Below are positions 11,187 to 21,505 of a stretch of DNA of 64,000 bases, piece by piece; the first letter of the stretch is position 1; each line of letters begins with the position of its first letter. The position numbers and the translations under genes were made by a program. The notes beneath the pieces were generated by a model that was given only the letters and a program-made list of their open reading frames with translations, was not told the origin of the DNA and did not search any database. The stretch covers positions 42,324,141 to 42,388,140 of the forward strand of contig OY776129.1 of the NCBI GenBank assembly GCA_963675135.1, in the 5' to 3' direction. Source of the stretch: Galeopsis tetrahit. Taxonomy: Eukaryota; Streptophyta; Magnoliopsida; Lamiales; Lamiaceae.

Positions 11187-11499
11187 TTATTTGTTATTGT
11201 ATAAGATATTATTGATTAATGTTCATGGTATTAATAATTATTGTTTATGGTATTACTGGTAATTATTTTGGTATTACTTGATATAATTAGATGTATGAAA
11301 TTATGTGTTATTATTATATAAGATATTAATGATTAATGTTTTGGCTTTCAAAGAAAAGGGCACTAAAGCGACGAATGGGTCAACGAAGATGAAAAATATG
11401 TTTTTTCTTTTATATTCATAGATCAAGGATTGAGTCCAATCTACTCATTGTCGTTTATGGTATTATTGATTATTGTTTATATTATTAGTTATTACTTAG
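11187..11499. repeat. AT-rich degenerate repeat (GTATTACTGATTATTG type)
   Basis: TATGGTATTA, TATTATTGATTA and TGTTTATGGTATTA recur with irregular spacing. The same vocabulary appears at 8400-8470, at 21125-21410 and, in reverse orientation, at 15478-16045. No coding potential. Confidence 0.6.
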
Positions 11500-11774
11500 T
11501 ACTCCCCCCGTCCCACAACTGTTTGCGCACTTTCCTTATTCGTCCGTCCTACAATTGTTTGCACACCCTAAAAAGGAAACTCCTTCATAAACCCCACCCT
11601 CAATATATTCACATATTTACATAAAATGCCATTACTTTTACTCTCTTTCCAATCACATTTTTACTTTATTCATTTAACTTTACAAAATTACCCCTCAACA
11701 CTCCACTCATTACACTTTTTTCTTAATAAGTGTGCCCACTTTGTGGTGCAAACACTTCCGGGACGGAGGGAGTA
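11500..11774. mobile_element. Stowaway MITE
   Basis: A 275-bp element runs from TACTCCCCCCGTCCC to GGGACGGAGGGAGTA with TA at each edge. Subterminal ACTGTTTGCGCAC pairs imperfectly with GTGGTGCAAACAC. It is inserted within the AT-rich repeat, whose text resumes just after it. Confidence 0.8.
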
Positions 11775-12114
11775 TTGGTTATGATATTAGTCGAAATAAA
11801 TATAGACATATTTTAAAAAACTGAAAACAATTATACTTTTGTATAAGTAGTGTATTTTTTGGGCTAGTCTTATGTGAAATATTTAATACACACATTTCAT
11901 TCCAATTAGACCAAGTCAAAACTCAAAGCCCATTTAGCACAAGAGTCAAATTAAGACAATTTAAAAAAATTCGCGGGTCAAAAGCACGGATCCGGATTGC
12001 CCAGAAAATTCGCGCGTCTCAAACAGGTGATTTATTACATGACCAAAATATTGTTACTATAAGGTCAAAAAATTATCACTACAAGGCCAAAAATTTAATA
12101 CTACATGTCAAAAC

Positions 12115-12385
12115 ATTCTGATAAATTCACCCAAAAAATTAAGTGTCCAAAATAATTTTGGACGTGTAATAATACACTTTTGACCTTGTAGCGATAAAAT
12201 TTTAGTTTTGTAGTAACATTGTTTTAGTCATGTAGTAGCCGAATAAGTCAGAATTATTTTAGTAATTTTGTCAAAAAAATAAGTGTCCATAATATTTTTG
12301 AACTTGTAGTATTACATTTTTGGTCTTGGAGTGACAAAATTTAGATCTTGCAGTAACATATTTTTTGTCATGTATAGTAAGATAA
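12115..12385. repeat. Diverged tandem duplication of about 130 bp
   Basis: Two units (about 12115-12245 and 12248-12380) share AAGTGTCCA.AAT, TTTTGA.CTTGTAG and TAGTAACAT in the same order. No gene is visible. The unit may be part of a decayed transposon. Confidence 0.5.
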
Positions 12386-12413
12386 TATTTGAGAACGAAA
12401 ATAAATATTCTAA

Positions 12414-12663
12414 GGGTTGGTCTGCTATGGACTCGAGTGCATGTTGTGCACCCTAGTCCATGTTGCACTTTTCAGTTTTACTGACTTACACTTTTTGGTA
12501 AATGGTGTTGCACTTTTCAATTATTAAACTGTATAATAATATTTTTAGTTATAGTGACTTACACTTTTTAGTAATATTGTGTTGTACTTTTCAGTTTAAT
12601 AACATACACTTTTCTTTAGATTAGGGTGCACAACATGCACTCGAGTGCATACTAGACTTTACC
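12414..12663. mobile_element. Foldback MITE with 9-bp TSD, ACTTTTCA family (copy 1)
   Basis: A 250-bp element runs from GGGTTGGTCTGCTATGG to ACTAGACTTTACC and is flanked by the 9-bp direct repeat ATATTCTAA (12405-12413 and 12664-12672). Long inverted arms contain ACTCGAGTGCATG and GTTGCACTTTTCA. Nine-bp duplications point to the Mutator superfamily. It is the most diverged of three copies; the others are at 19451 and 28050. Confidence 0.82.
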
Positions 12664-12737
12664 ATATTCTAATTAATGTTGACCCGTGTTTGACCCACGA
12701 ACTTTGACTTAATTTACCTTAATTGATCAATATTACA

Positions 12738-13328
12738 TACTCCCTCCGTTTCATAAAATTTGTCGCATTTGGTCTTTATTTTTGTTTCAAAAAATTTGTC
12801 GCTTTTCCTATTTTTACCATTAATTTTCCTAAAATGCCCTTTTGTAACTCATACAATATCACTTTTAATTGGAAATATATTAATGATTCATTTTCTTTCA
12901 AAAGGTAAGAGTGTGATAGAAAGGAAAGATCAATGGAGAGAAAGAAAAATTAATGAAGGTTAAATGTGTCAAAAAAATATGTTCCTTAATTCTATACGAG
13001 AAAAAAATTATTTACGTCCCGTAACTTTTACCTTTTTTGAAAAACGTCCCAAAATAGTTAAAATTTTAATTTACGTCACATAACTTTTACAATTGCTTAA
13101 TTTACGTCCAATTTTCCCTGAAAATCCCCAAATTTATGTAAATGAGACGTAAATTAAGCAATTAAAGAAGTTATGTGACGTAAATTAAATTTTTAATTAA
13201 AATGGGACGTTATGCGAAAAAGATAAAAATATTCAATAAATATGTACAATTCACTATAAAATTAATGTAGTTTTATGTTATACAATCAAAATGACAAATG
13301 CGATAAACTTTTTGAAACGGAGGGAGTA
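12738..13328. mobile_element. Stowaway MITE with nested foldback insert
   Basis: The ends are TACTCCCTCCGTTTC and GAAACGGAGGGAGTA with TA at both edges; subterminal ATTTGTCGCATTTG pairs with CAAATGCGATAAAC. At 591 bp it is too long for one Stowaway. A second foldback lies inside, with arms 13044-13108 and 13146-13210 built on ACGTCCC, TTTACGTCACATAAC and AATTGCTTAATTTACGTC. Confidence 0.72.
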
Positions 13329-13920
13329 TACGTTTTTTCCATTTTTTTTTTTTTGTGTATTGATCCCTACTTGTTTTTAATATGTTTTGTACATATAAAA
13401 TTATTTTTTATTTAAAATAAAAAAAATTAGGAAAATTAACAAAAAAAAAAATTGCACATGTAAAAAAACATGAAAAAATGAAAAAGAAAGAAAGGCAGCA
13501 AATAAAAATAAAAAGTAAAAGGGAAAAAATTAAGATATTAAAAGTCTAGAATAAAAAATGAAAATGAGAAAAAAAAAATACAAATGAGGAGTGAGAATAA
13601 AAAAAAATCGAGATTTATGTTTAATTTCGATAGTTTTTTTAGAAAATTATATTTTTACAATTTATTTATAAAAATATGAATGACTTGGTTATGACTTGAC
13701 CATGACTCATTAGCAGATTATAAATGTATAAATTAAAGTTAATTGGGTTATATTTTATATAATTTAATACAAGGATAATATAGTCTTTTCTAAATGTAAT
13801 TAAAAAAAAATATTTTGGAGGTCATCAAATGAGCGATACGATAAGCTTGCCAAAATATATGAATAGAAGGCCCAAATGAGATGCCGCAATTTTTTTTTAA
13901 TTTGACCCACATCGGTTGAA
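13329..13920. other. AT-rich sequence partly duplicated at 16700-17220
   Basis: No gene. The A-rich block ending AATCGAGATTTATG plus TTTCGATAGTTTTTT, and the later words AAGGATAATATAGT and AATATTTTGG, recur in the same order at about 16720-16880 and 17170-17225. Both are therefore copies of one diverged repeat. Confidence 0.5.
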
Positions 13921-13929
13921 TTTTGAAAA

Positions 13930-15294
13930 GGGCGCGGCTAAAGGCACCCAAGGATCCTATGAGGACACCCACGCGATGAGCACACACAAAACGGATGAGG
14001 ACAGTCCTGTGTAAAATACAAAATTACCCTCTTCTAGATTAAAACCCTATTTCATTATCTTCCTATTCCTCTCTCCCCATTTCAGTACACCACCTCTCCT
14101 CCCTCCCAGGCGCGGCCGCCGCCCATCCCTCCTCCCTTCCAGGCGCGGCCGCCGTCAACCCACCTCCTCCCTCCCAGGCGCGGCCGCCGCCCACCCACCT
14201 CCTCCCTCCCAGGCGCCGTCGCCGCCCACCCACCTCCTCCCTCCCAGGCGCCGTCGCCGTCCATTGAAGAAGCCCGCCACCAGATCTGTAAGAAGCCGCC
14301 GCCGTCCGTTGAAGAAGTGTGAAGAACGTCGTCGTCGCCGTCCGTTGAAGAAGCCCACCACCAGATCTGTAAGAAGTTGGCCCCCTCTCCACACCTCGTC
14401 CCCTCCACTGCTATTCGCGGCGGCCGCACCACCTCCTCCTTTAAGCGGCCGTCCCCCCACCTCCTCCCTCCAAGAAAGTCGTCGCCCACACCCCCTCCTA
14501 TGCCGTTGCCGCCGTCAAACAAAGGTAAGTAGGATTTTGAAATTTTTGTTACAGATCTAAACAAAAAAATTAGGCACATTTTCAAAGATTATGATTTAGA
14601 GACTGTTTATTACAGATTTGAGAACTAGTAAACCAAGCAGTATGGTCGAAATAAATTCCAACTTCAATCTTCATTCAGATATTGCAAATATGACAGAAAT
14701 CTCTGACAATAGATGCGCCATTTGTTTGTTTTTCCTTCTCCACACTCTGTTCTTCTTCTTTTTTGGTTTTGAATTTGTTCGAAATTTTCTTTCTAATCTA
14801 ATTACTTTATTCGATTTGTTTTTCCGAACACTGTGTTCGAATTTATTTTTCGCATAAATGAAAATTATTTTGGAATTTTTTTCGAACACAATGAGTTTTA
14901 GGAAAAAAATTCGAACAACCCTTTTTTTTTTTTTCGGACAATGTTGATATGTCCTAAAAAAAAAATATCCCGAAATGCAGTCTTTTGAAATTTTCGTACA
15001 AATTTGAGATTTCGAACGTCTTGTTTCTTAGGTAAAAATTTTCTAACAAGATGTCCTATTTATTTTTATTGAAATTTTGGAGTTTTGTTTGTTGGAGAAT
15101 GTGTTTGTTTTGATGGTGGTGGTGAATGGTGATGGAGATAATTATGTGAAATAGAATCGGGGTGTACTCATCTTTATTTTTTTCATAATTTTTATTATAA
15201 TAGGGGTAAATGAGACATTTCACATGTTATGAAAGATTAAAAAAATGTTTGGTGGGTGTACTCATAGGATCCTTGGGTGCCTTTAGCCGCGCCC
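13930..15294. mobile_element. Mutator-like element with GC-rich captured segment (Pack-MULE-like)
   Basis: A 1365-bp element has inverted ends of about 43 bp with one mismatch (13930-13972 and 15252-15294), starting GGGCGCGGCTAAAGGCACCC. It is flanked by the 9-bp direct repeat TTTTGAAAA (13921-13929 and 15295-15303). No transposase is present. The inside holds a strongly GC-rich block followed by a splice-donor-like site and AT-rich sequence, as expected for a captured first exon plus intron start. Long matching ends plus a perfect 9-bp TSD identify a young MULE. Confidence 0.85.
14080..14524 (+). pseudogene. GC-rich captured gene segment, unidentified
   Basis: A GC-rich island in AT-rich DNA. 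The first part has five copies of a 33-35-bp unit containing CTCCCTCCCAGGCGC (units start at about 14107, 14140, 14175, 14210 and 14245). A second motif, GTTGAAGAAG, is spaced over 14263-14350. At 14521-14530 the text AAAG|GTAAGT is a good plant 5' splice site on the plus strand, and a CT-rich leader-like stretch precedes the block, so this looks like the 5' leader and first exon of a host gene. The repeat length is not a multiple of three, and open frames on both strands are compositional. I cannot name the source gene. Confidence 0.45.
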
Positions 15295-15477
15295 TTTTGA
15301 AAAAATAGAATTGTCTCTAAATGTATCATATTCTTGAACGGGATCCAGATTCTGGATATCCAATTATCTTTCTTATATTCCCATTCATCGAAACATACTT
15401 CAATATCCTTTTCTCACTCCTGTATTTGTATTTAAAGGTCTTCTTTATCAAAAGAAAATTAATCTCATAAAAAAAAA

Positions 15478-16045
15478 TTCGACAAATTAATCGTAAAGGA
15501 TTTTAAATAATAATCAATAACAAATAATTTCATACATCTAATTATATTTAGTAATACCAAAAACAATTATTAGTAATACTACAAACAGTAATTAGTAATA
15601 CCATTAATATTAATCTGCAAAAATTTTATACAATAATAAATAGTTCCACACATCTATTTATATTCAATAATATCAAAAACATTTATCAGTAATACCAAGA
15701 ATAGTAATTAGTAATACCATGAACATTGATCAGTAATATCTTATACAATAACAAATAATTCCACAAATATAATTATATTCAGTAATACAAAAAACAATAA
15801 TCAGTAATACCATAAACAATAATATGTAATATCATAAACAATAATAATAATCAGTAATGCCTTAAATAATAATAAATAATTCCACATAATCAGTAATAGC
15901 ACAAACAATAACAAGTCATACCACAATTAATAATCAATAATACCGTAATAAAAAATCATTGATATTAATTCAATAGTGTATTAATAGTAATACTACAATC
16001 AATAACTAGTAATACCAGTACCAATAACCAATAATACCATAAAAA
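15478..16045. repeat. AT-rich degenerate repeat, reverse orientation
   Basis: AGTAATACCA, AACAATAATCAGTAAT and ATTCCACA-type words repeat every 20-35 bases. This is the reverse complement of the GTATTACTGATTATTG repeat at 11187 and 21125. TAATTATATT and TCATACATCTA occur here and, inverted, near 11285. Confidence 0.6.
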
Positions 16046-16665
16046 AAGTGGAAGGAGTGTGCAGATCGTACCAAACCCAATTGAAGGGAACCCTAACCCA
16101 ATGGGAGGGCACCCTAGGTCAGCAGTCGTCGTCTGAGATTACATCAGCAAGGTCATCGGCTCCGAGTGCCGTCCGGTTAGAGATCCATCGACAACATACT
16201 CATAGTCCTCCGTCGGGCCGCCGTCAGCCGGAGGAAGAGGCTACGCAGGAGCAGGGTGAAGAAGACAGACGAAACAATGTAGCTTCGATTTGAACAAAGA
16301 TGAATGACGAGAGAGAGGCGACGTCGATCCGAGTGTTGCTGGCGAGCGCCATTGATGCTGGATTGCGAACGCAAGGGAGATTGATCGAAGCACTCGCGTC
16401 GGTGTTCGAAATGAGCAGAGGATTTCGATCGCCATGGATCGTGGCCGAGATAGAAGATGATCTCGATTGTCATGAAAGTGAAGAATCGCGATTGCGATTC
16501 GAGAAGGTGTCTCGGGCTTCAGCGGTCGGGACGGAAGCGTCGCCGTCGAGGGGGTGGTCGGGCATGGTGGTGGCTGGGTCACCCACCGACCGACATGAAT
16601 TTCCGGCAAGTCCTTTACTCATCAAATTAAAATTGAAATTCAAGTGCACCGCCGATCGACTATAA
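16046..16665. other. GC-rich island of unknown origin, probably a captured gene fragment
   Basis: About 620 bp are sharply richer in GC than both flanks. Plus-strand frames of 81 codons (16048-16293) and 121 codons (16300-16665) are open, but overlapping minus-strand frames are equally long, so strand cannot be decided. I recognise no domain. A position between two AT-rich repeat blocks, like the HCT fragment at 20730, suggests capture. Confidence 0.35.
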
Positions 16666-16882
16666 TAAAATCACACCTATAATATTATTTTGTATTAAAA
16701 TTTAAAAAATACACATGAATAAAATGAAAATGAAAGACAGGAAAATTAAAACAAAATGAAGAAATAAAAAATTTGAAAAAAAAAATCGAAAATGGAAAGA
16801 AAAAAGAAAAAGAGGGGGGGAAGAAAAATTAAAAAGAAAAAAAATCGAGATTTGTGGCTAATTTCGATAGTTTTTTATTATT

Positions 16883-17084
16883 TACTCCCTCCGTCTCAGG
16901 ATTTTATGCACACTTTGACCGGCACGAAGATTAAGAAAATGAAATAAAGTGATGTGTAAGGTAAAATAAAGGAGGGGTATTATTGGTAAAAATTATGTGA
17001 GTTGTTTCCTTTTTTGGAGTGTGCAAAAAATGTTGGGACGCCCGTTAAGGAAAGTGTGTATAAAATCCTGGGACGGAGGGAGTA
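16883..17084. mobile_element. Stowaway MITE
   Basis: A 202-bp element from TACTCCCTCCGTCTCAGG to CCTGGGACGGAGGGAGTA. ATTTTATGCACACTTT pairs with AAAGTGTGTATAAAAT. TA is present at both edges. It interrupts the repeat shared with 13329-13920, because the text on either side continues that repeat. Confidence 0.82.
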
Positions 17085-17214
17085 TATTTTTACGATTTTT
17101 TAAAAAAATATGAGTGACTTGGTGGTGAATCGATTTTTTAGAGTTTATTTTATTATCTTTTGTGTAAATTAATAAAAGGATAATATAGTATTTTAAATGT
17201 GATTTTTTTAAAAA

Positions 17215-17420
17215 ATATTTTGGGGTGAACTTATATAATGAGCGGGTGCAGATAATCGTGGTAAAACAATAATTTGGGGGTGAACTCATAAAATGAGCGA
17301 GTGTAGATATCTGTGGTAAAAAAATAATTTGGGGGTGAACTTATAAAATGAGCAAGTGCAGATAACTGTAATAAAAATTTGATTTGGAGGTGAACTCATT
17401 AAATTAGCAGTGAAGGTAAA
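17215..17420. repeat. Tandem repeat of about 58 bp (four units)
   Basis: The unit contains TTTGGGGGTGAACT, AAAATGAGCG and GTGCAGATA, followed by GTGGTAAAAAAATAA. Units start near 17218, 17272, 17328 and 17388, the last diverged. The same unit occurs at 21300-21500. Confidence 0.7.
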
Positions 17421-17508
17421 ATATAAAAAAAATAAAATAAAATTAGAGTACACTAGCGGTATGAAAGAATTTGACTTAGAAATATTGATAACCAGTGAAA
17501 AACAAACA

Positions 17509-17560
17509 TGACGAAGTTGAATAGCTCAAGTGGTTAGAGCACTACTACCTAGGTTTTATA
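17509..17560 (+). other. tRNA-like (A-box) sequence
   Basis: TAGCTCAAGTGGTTAGAGC matches a Pol III A-box and tRNA D-arm pattern. A near copy lies inverted at 27249-27302. A B-box is only weakly suggested by GGTTTTATATC, and no cloverleaf can be drawn. It may be a SINE head or a promoter fossil and is not a functional tRNA gene. Confidence 0.4.
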
Positions 17561-17566
17561 TCATAA

Positions 17567-17760
17567 CGGACACGTGTCACAATTCTATCTCTCTACACAA
17601 TTTCTCTCCTCACCAAAATTGTCTATTTCAAAATTCTGCATTCTCATGCATTCTGATTAAAAAAAATATATTTTTCCTATTTTAATCTCAAAATTATAAT
17701 TCAAAATTTTAAATTATAATTATTATTTGAGTTTAATTAAGATTAGAGACAATTATAGAC
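17567..17760. repeat. Dispersed repeat, unit also at 20139-20290 and 20335-20530
   Basis: The three copies share ACACGTGTCACAATT, CTATTTCAAAAT, GCATTCTCAT or GCATTCTTATT, and CCTATTTTAATCTCAAAAT in order. They are diverged and noncoding. Confidence 0.6.
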
Positions 17761-17989
17761 ACAACTAGGAAAAGAGACGAAAAATTATAGTATTAGGATT
17801 AAGGTCAAATTCATAACCAAATAACCAATTATACCCTTATTCTTTCATCACACCAATAATTTAAATTAAAATAATAATTAAAATTAAGATTTTTAATTTT
17901 AAATCAAATTGTAAATTAAAATTATATTTTAAATTTAAATCATTTCATAGTCAACAATGCTATCTTCTATACCAGAAACATTCCGTTTT

Positions 17990-18300
17990 GAAGTTACGAA
18001 TTCGGTGTTGCTGCAAATCCCATCTGTGATAATTAATAATTCGATCTGCAAATCCCATTTGCGCTATCTTCGATATCAGAATCATTCCATTGTGAAGGTA
18101 TGAATTCGGTGTTGATGCAATAACTCCATATGCGATAATCAATAATTCGATCTGCAAATCCCATCTGCGATATGCGATCATCACCGAACTTCCCAAAATA
18201 GAATTAATTTTGAGTTTCTAAATCTCATCCGAGAACCATTCCATTATCAAGGTATGCAATTTTATTCCGTGTTGTTTTAATTCAATAATCAATAATTCGA
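17990..18300. repeat. Diverged tandem duplication of about 110 bp
   Basis: ATTCGGTGTTG, GATAATTAATAATTCGATC (or GATAATCAATAATTCGATC) and TGCAAATCCCAT occur at 17998-18060 and again at 18110-18165. A third partial unit is near 18255-18300. No gene. Confidence 0.55.
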
Positions 18301-18435
18301 TTGGTTCATTGTTCTTCCAATATATACCCTGTCTAACACGATCTTCGATCTTTTCTAATTCGTCCTGTTTTATATTATGCGATTTAGGGTTCTATTGAAC
18401 GTGATAATTGGAGAAGTTAATTTACTGAATCAGAA

Positions 18436-18540
18436 ATGGAATATGCTGTGATTTTAAAGTTCGAATTCGAGGAGAAAACCAAGTTGATCCGTGTTCAACA
18501 ATCTTCAAAGTTCGAAGACATTGTTAACAAAGTAATCGGT
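18436..18540 (+). pseudogene. Exon-like fragment, possibly PB1-like
   Basis: An ATG-initiated stretch of 35 codons begins MEYAVILKFEFEEKTK and contains SSKFEDIVNKVIG. It ends at a plausible 5' splice site, ATCG|GTATGT. The pattern of a charged beta strand, a second strand, then a helix resembles the start of a PB1 (ubiquitin-like) domain, but that is a weak guess. The longer reading to 18627 simply translates a T-rich intron-like run. Upstream DNA is leader-like. No downstream exon was found, so I read it as a captured or decayed first exon. Confidence 0.3.
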
Positions 18541-19344
18541 ATGTGGCCCATATTGTCTTCTTCCATATTTTTTTTTTTTTTTTGCTTAGAGTATATTTTT
18601 TTTTTGGAATATGATTTACAGGTTTAGCTTATATTCAACTTATATTTACACATGTGCATTAAATGTTTAGCATATATTTCAATATATGTAGTAGCTAGAT
18701 ATGTATTCATTAATTACTTATGTTAGGGCCAGATAGATACAGTTAACTCAACCCATAATATAATGTTTTCTATGGCATCGAATAAAATCATGGAATATCA
18801 TAATAATTAATCTCATATTAAAATAACCCATACAATTATAAAAGTAATGTTAAAAGATTATAATTTATCAATCATAATTAATATTATTAAATTTAAATAT
18901 ATCCACTACTCCCCACGATTATCTCACGTAATCCAAACCAACAATATATTTTTGACATTTTCAAACATACTGATATTCAATGGTAATTTTTTTCTATAAA
19001 TAATATTATAATTAAAATTTCTAAAATAAATAGTTTATTTTGATATCCGCGTTTGCATAATATGTACACGTCAATATTATAATAATACTTTTTATATTTA
19101 ACATCTATAACCAAATGATTCACGTAATAATACTATGATTATCGTAGTAATTATAAATATGGAAAAAAATGGTGTATTTTGCATTCCATACTGCACATAT
19201 CTCAATGTGCATATTTGTTTGGCATATACGTGCACATATATTCCATAGAAAACGTTCCACGTTACTGAATTAATTACATCATATGTATTTTTTTTTTGTT
19301 GCTACGGTTTTCCATCCAGATTGTTTAAGATTGTCTATTCGGGA
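18541..19344. other. AT-rich DNA, no gene
   Basis: Nothing convincing is seen. The left part has T-runs expected of an intron, followed by AT-rich text with no long repeat or coding frame. Confidence 0.5.
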
Positions 19345-19351
19345 ATTTAAT

Positions 19352-19765
19352 ATTTCGAACGCAATTATGACTGAGATTATAACCGATGGATATTTAGGAA
19401 AGTTTGAAATTTCGAACGCAATTATGACCGAGATTATGACCAATGGATATGGGTTGGTCTGCTATGGACTCGAGTGCATGTTGTGCACTCTAGTCCATGT
19501 TGCACTTTTCAGTTACTGACTTACACTTTTTGGTAAATGGTGTTGCACTTTTCAATTATTACTTATACAGTTTAATAATTGAAAAGTGCAACACCATTTA
19601 CCAAAAAGTGTAAGTTAGTAAACTGAAAAGTGCACATGGACTAGGGTGCACAGCATGCACTCGAGTGCATACTAGACTTTACCAATGGATATTTAGGAAA
19701 GTTCGAAATTTCGAACGCAATTATGACCGAGATTTTCGGGAATTTAATATTTCATCAACTCCTGT
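19352..19765. repeat. 57-bp tandem repeat interrupted by a MITE
   Basis: The unit begins ATTTCGAACGCAATTATGAC, and starts lie at 19352, 19409 and 19708. Removing the MITE and one TSD copy (242 bp) puts the third start exactly 57 bp after the second. The MITE therefore entered an existing array. Confidence 0.85.
19451..19683. mobile_element. Foldback MITE with 9-bp TSD, ACTTTTCA family (copy 2)
   Basis: A 233-bp near-perfect palindrome runs from GGGTTGGTCTGCTATGG to ACTAGACTTTACC and is flanked by AATGGATAT (19442-19450 and 19684-19692). The arms contain ACTCGAGTGCATG, AGTCCATGTTGCACTTTT and TGGTAAATGGTGTTGCAC; the centre is near ACTTATACAGTTTAATAA. Transcribed, it would form a hairpin of more than 100 bp. 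It sits inside a 57-bp tandem array. Confidence 0.9.
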
Positions 19766-20729
19766 TTTGAATTTCCTATTTTATCTTAATTGAATATGCA
19801 AATTTCGATTTTATTTATAAACGGAGGTTAAAATTGTACTTTTATAAATCAAATTGTCTTTCTTCCTAACTTTTAAAATTTTTATCTTTATTTCGAGTTT
19901 CTATAGGTGAAATGTCCTATATACTAATTTCCCCTTATTATTTTTAATCTCTTCCCCCTTCAAATTCTTCAATTTCAAAATCTCAATATTGCCAAGCATT
20001 CTTATTAAAAAAAAAAAAAATTAATTCTTGTAATTTGTCAAATTCTTCCATTTCAAATCTTAATCTTATCTTAATTATTATTATTTTATTATCTTATCTT
20101 AATCTTAATCTTAATCTTAATACTCTATTTGTGAGAATATAATGGGACACTTGTCATAATTTTAACACTGTATCACAATCTCTCTTCACCGTCTATTTCA
20201 AAATCTCTACATTCTCATGTTAAAAAAATCATTTTTTTCTATTTTAATCTCAAAATAATAATTTACATATTATCTACTCATAATTATTATTTTTAAATTT
20301 GAAATCTTATCTTAATACTCTATATATTTGTGAGACACGTGTCACAATTTCAACACTCTATCACAATCTCTCTCTTCACCAAAATCGTGTATTTTAAAAT
20401 TCCTGCATTCTTATTAAAAAAAATCCATTTTTCCTATTTTAATCTCAAAATAATAATTCAAAATTTTAAATCATAATTATTATTTTTAATCTCTCTCCTC
20501 TTCAAATCTTATCTTAATATTATCATATATTTGCAATGGTATATTTCAATCTCGGCAAATACTTATACACTCGCGAGTGCACCATGCATACCTCAATTTC
20601 AGTTTTAAATTTAGAAACGGAGAATGATCTTTCAGCCTCTTTCTCTCTCCCCTCTTTCAGCCTCTTTCTCTCTCCTCTCTTTCCCTCTCATTCTTCTTAT
20701 TCTCAATTTCAGTTTCGATTAATTACATA

Positions 20730-20995
20730 ATGAAAATTGATGTGAAGGAATCAATGTTGGCTGTGGAATTCTAACGTCGATTTGGTGGTCCCCAATTTCC
20801 ACACACCCAGCGTCTACTTCTATTGCCCTAGCGGAGCGGCCAATTTCTTCGACACGGCGGCGATGAAGGAGGCGCTCATTTGAGCATTAGTTCTGTTATA
20901 CCCCATGGCGTGGATGTTGAAGATGGACGAATCGAGATCGGCTACAAAGTTGAGGCAGTGTTATTTGTCGAGGTGGAATCCGACGTGACTTTGCT
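20730..20995 (+). pseudogene. HCT: HCT (BAHD hydroxycinnamoyl transferase) fragment
   Basis: The text encodes the N-terminal part of shikimate/quinate hydroxycinnamoyl transferase, a cytosolic BAHD acyltransferase of lignin and phenolic-ester biosynthesis. ATG at 20730 opens MKIDVKESM. After a frame shift, NSNVDLVVPNFHTPSVYF and ANFFD..AMKEAL follow, as at the start of HCT. The reading then stops (TGA near 20880), skips the segment that normally follows, and resumes in another frame with VEDGRIEIGYKVEAVLFVEV. The catalytic HXXXD region is absent. Neighbouring AT-rich repeats, broken frames and the lack of a 3' part indicate a captured fragment, not a functional gene. Confidence 0.78.
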
Positions 20996-21124
20996 CCGAC
21001 CTTTGAGCTCCGGCGGTGGATTATTTTCAGTGTTATTGGGCCTGTACTGTAATGTGCTCCCTTATTTTCTTCCTCAGTATACCAAATCTACACTTCCTTT
21101 CACTTTTTCTTTTAAATATTATTT

Positions 21125-21505
21125 TTGTTAGTGGTATTATTGATTATTGATATTACTAGTTATTGTATGTTGTATTACTATTAATACACTATTGAATTAA
21201 TATTAATAATTATTAATTGTGGTATTATTGGTTATTGTTTGTGTTATTATCGATTATGTGAAATTTTATTATTGGTTAAGGCATTACTGATAAATGTGAT
21301 AAAAAAATAATTTGGGGGTGTGTGGTATTACTGATTATTAATTGTAGTATTATTGGTTATTGTTTGTGTTATTACCGATTATGTGAAATTTTATTATTGG
21401 TTAAATGTGGTAAAAAAATAATTTGGGGGTGAACTCACAAAAAATGAGTAGGTGGTAAACATAAATGATTTGGAGGGTGAACTAATTAAATGAGTGAGTG
21501 CAGAT
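21125..21505. repeat. AT-rich repeat with TTTGGGGGTGAACT units
   Basis: GGTATTATTG, TATTACTGATTATT and AATTGTAGTATTATTGG recur; GTGATAAAAAAATAATTTGG (about 21297) and GTGGTAAAAAAATAATTTGG (about 21408) match the 58-bp units at 17215-17420. This links the two repeat types in one place and suggests they belong to one larger element. Confidence 0.6.

Noticed and set aside
14063..14585. Several Gly/Arg- or Pro-rich ORFs on both strands
   Set aside because: They are translations of a 33-35-bp GC-rich repeat in all frames; the period is not a multiple of three and nothing selects one frame.
17509..17560. Genuine tRNA gene
   Set aside because: Only the A-box half looks tRNA-like; no acceptor stem or cloverleaf. 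The same holds for the modules at 21985, 27249 and 35482.
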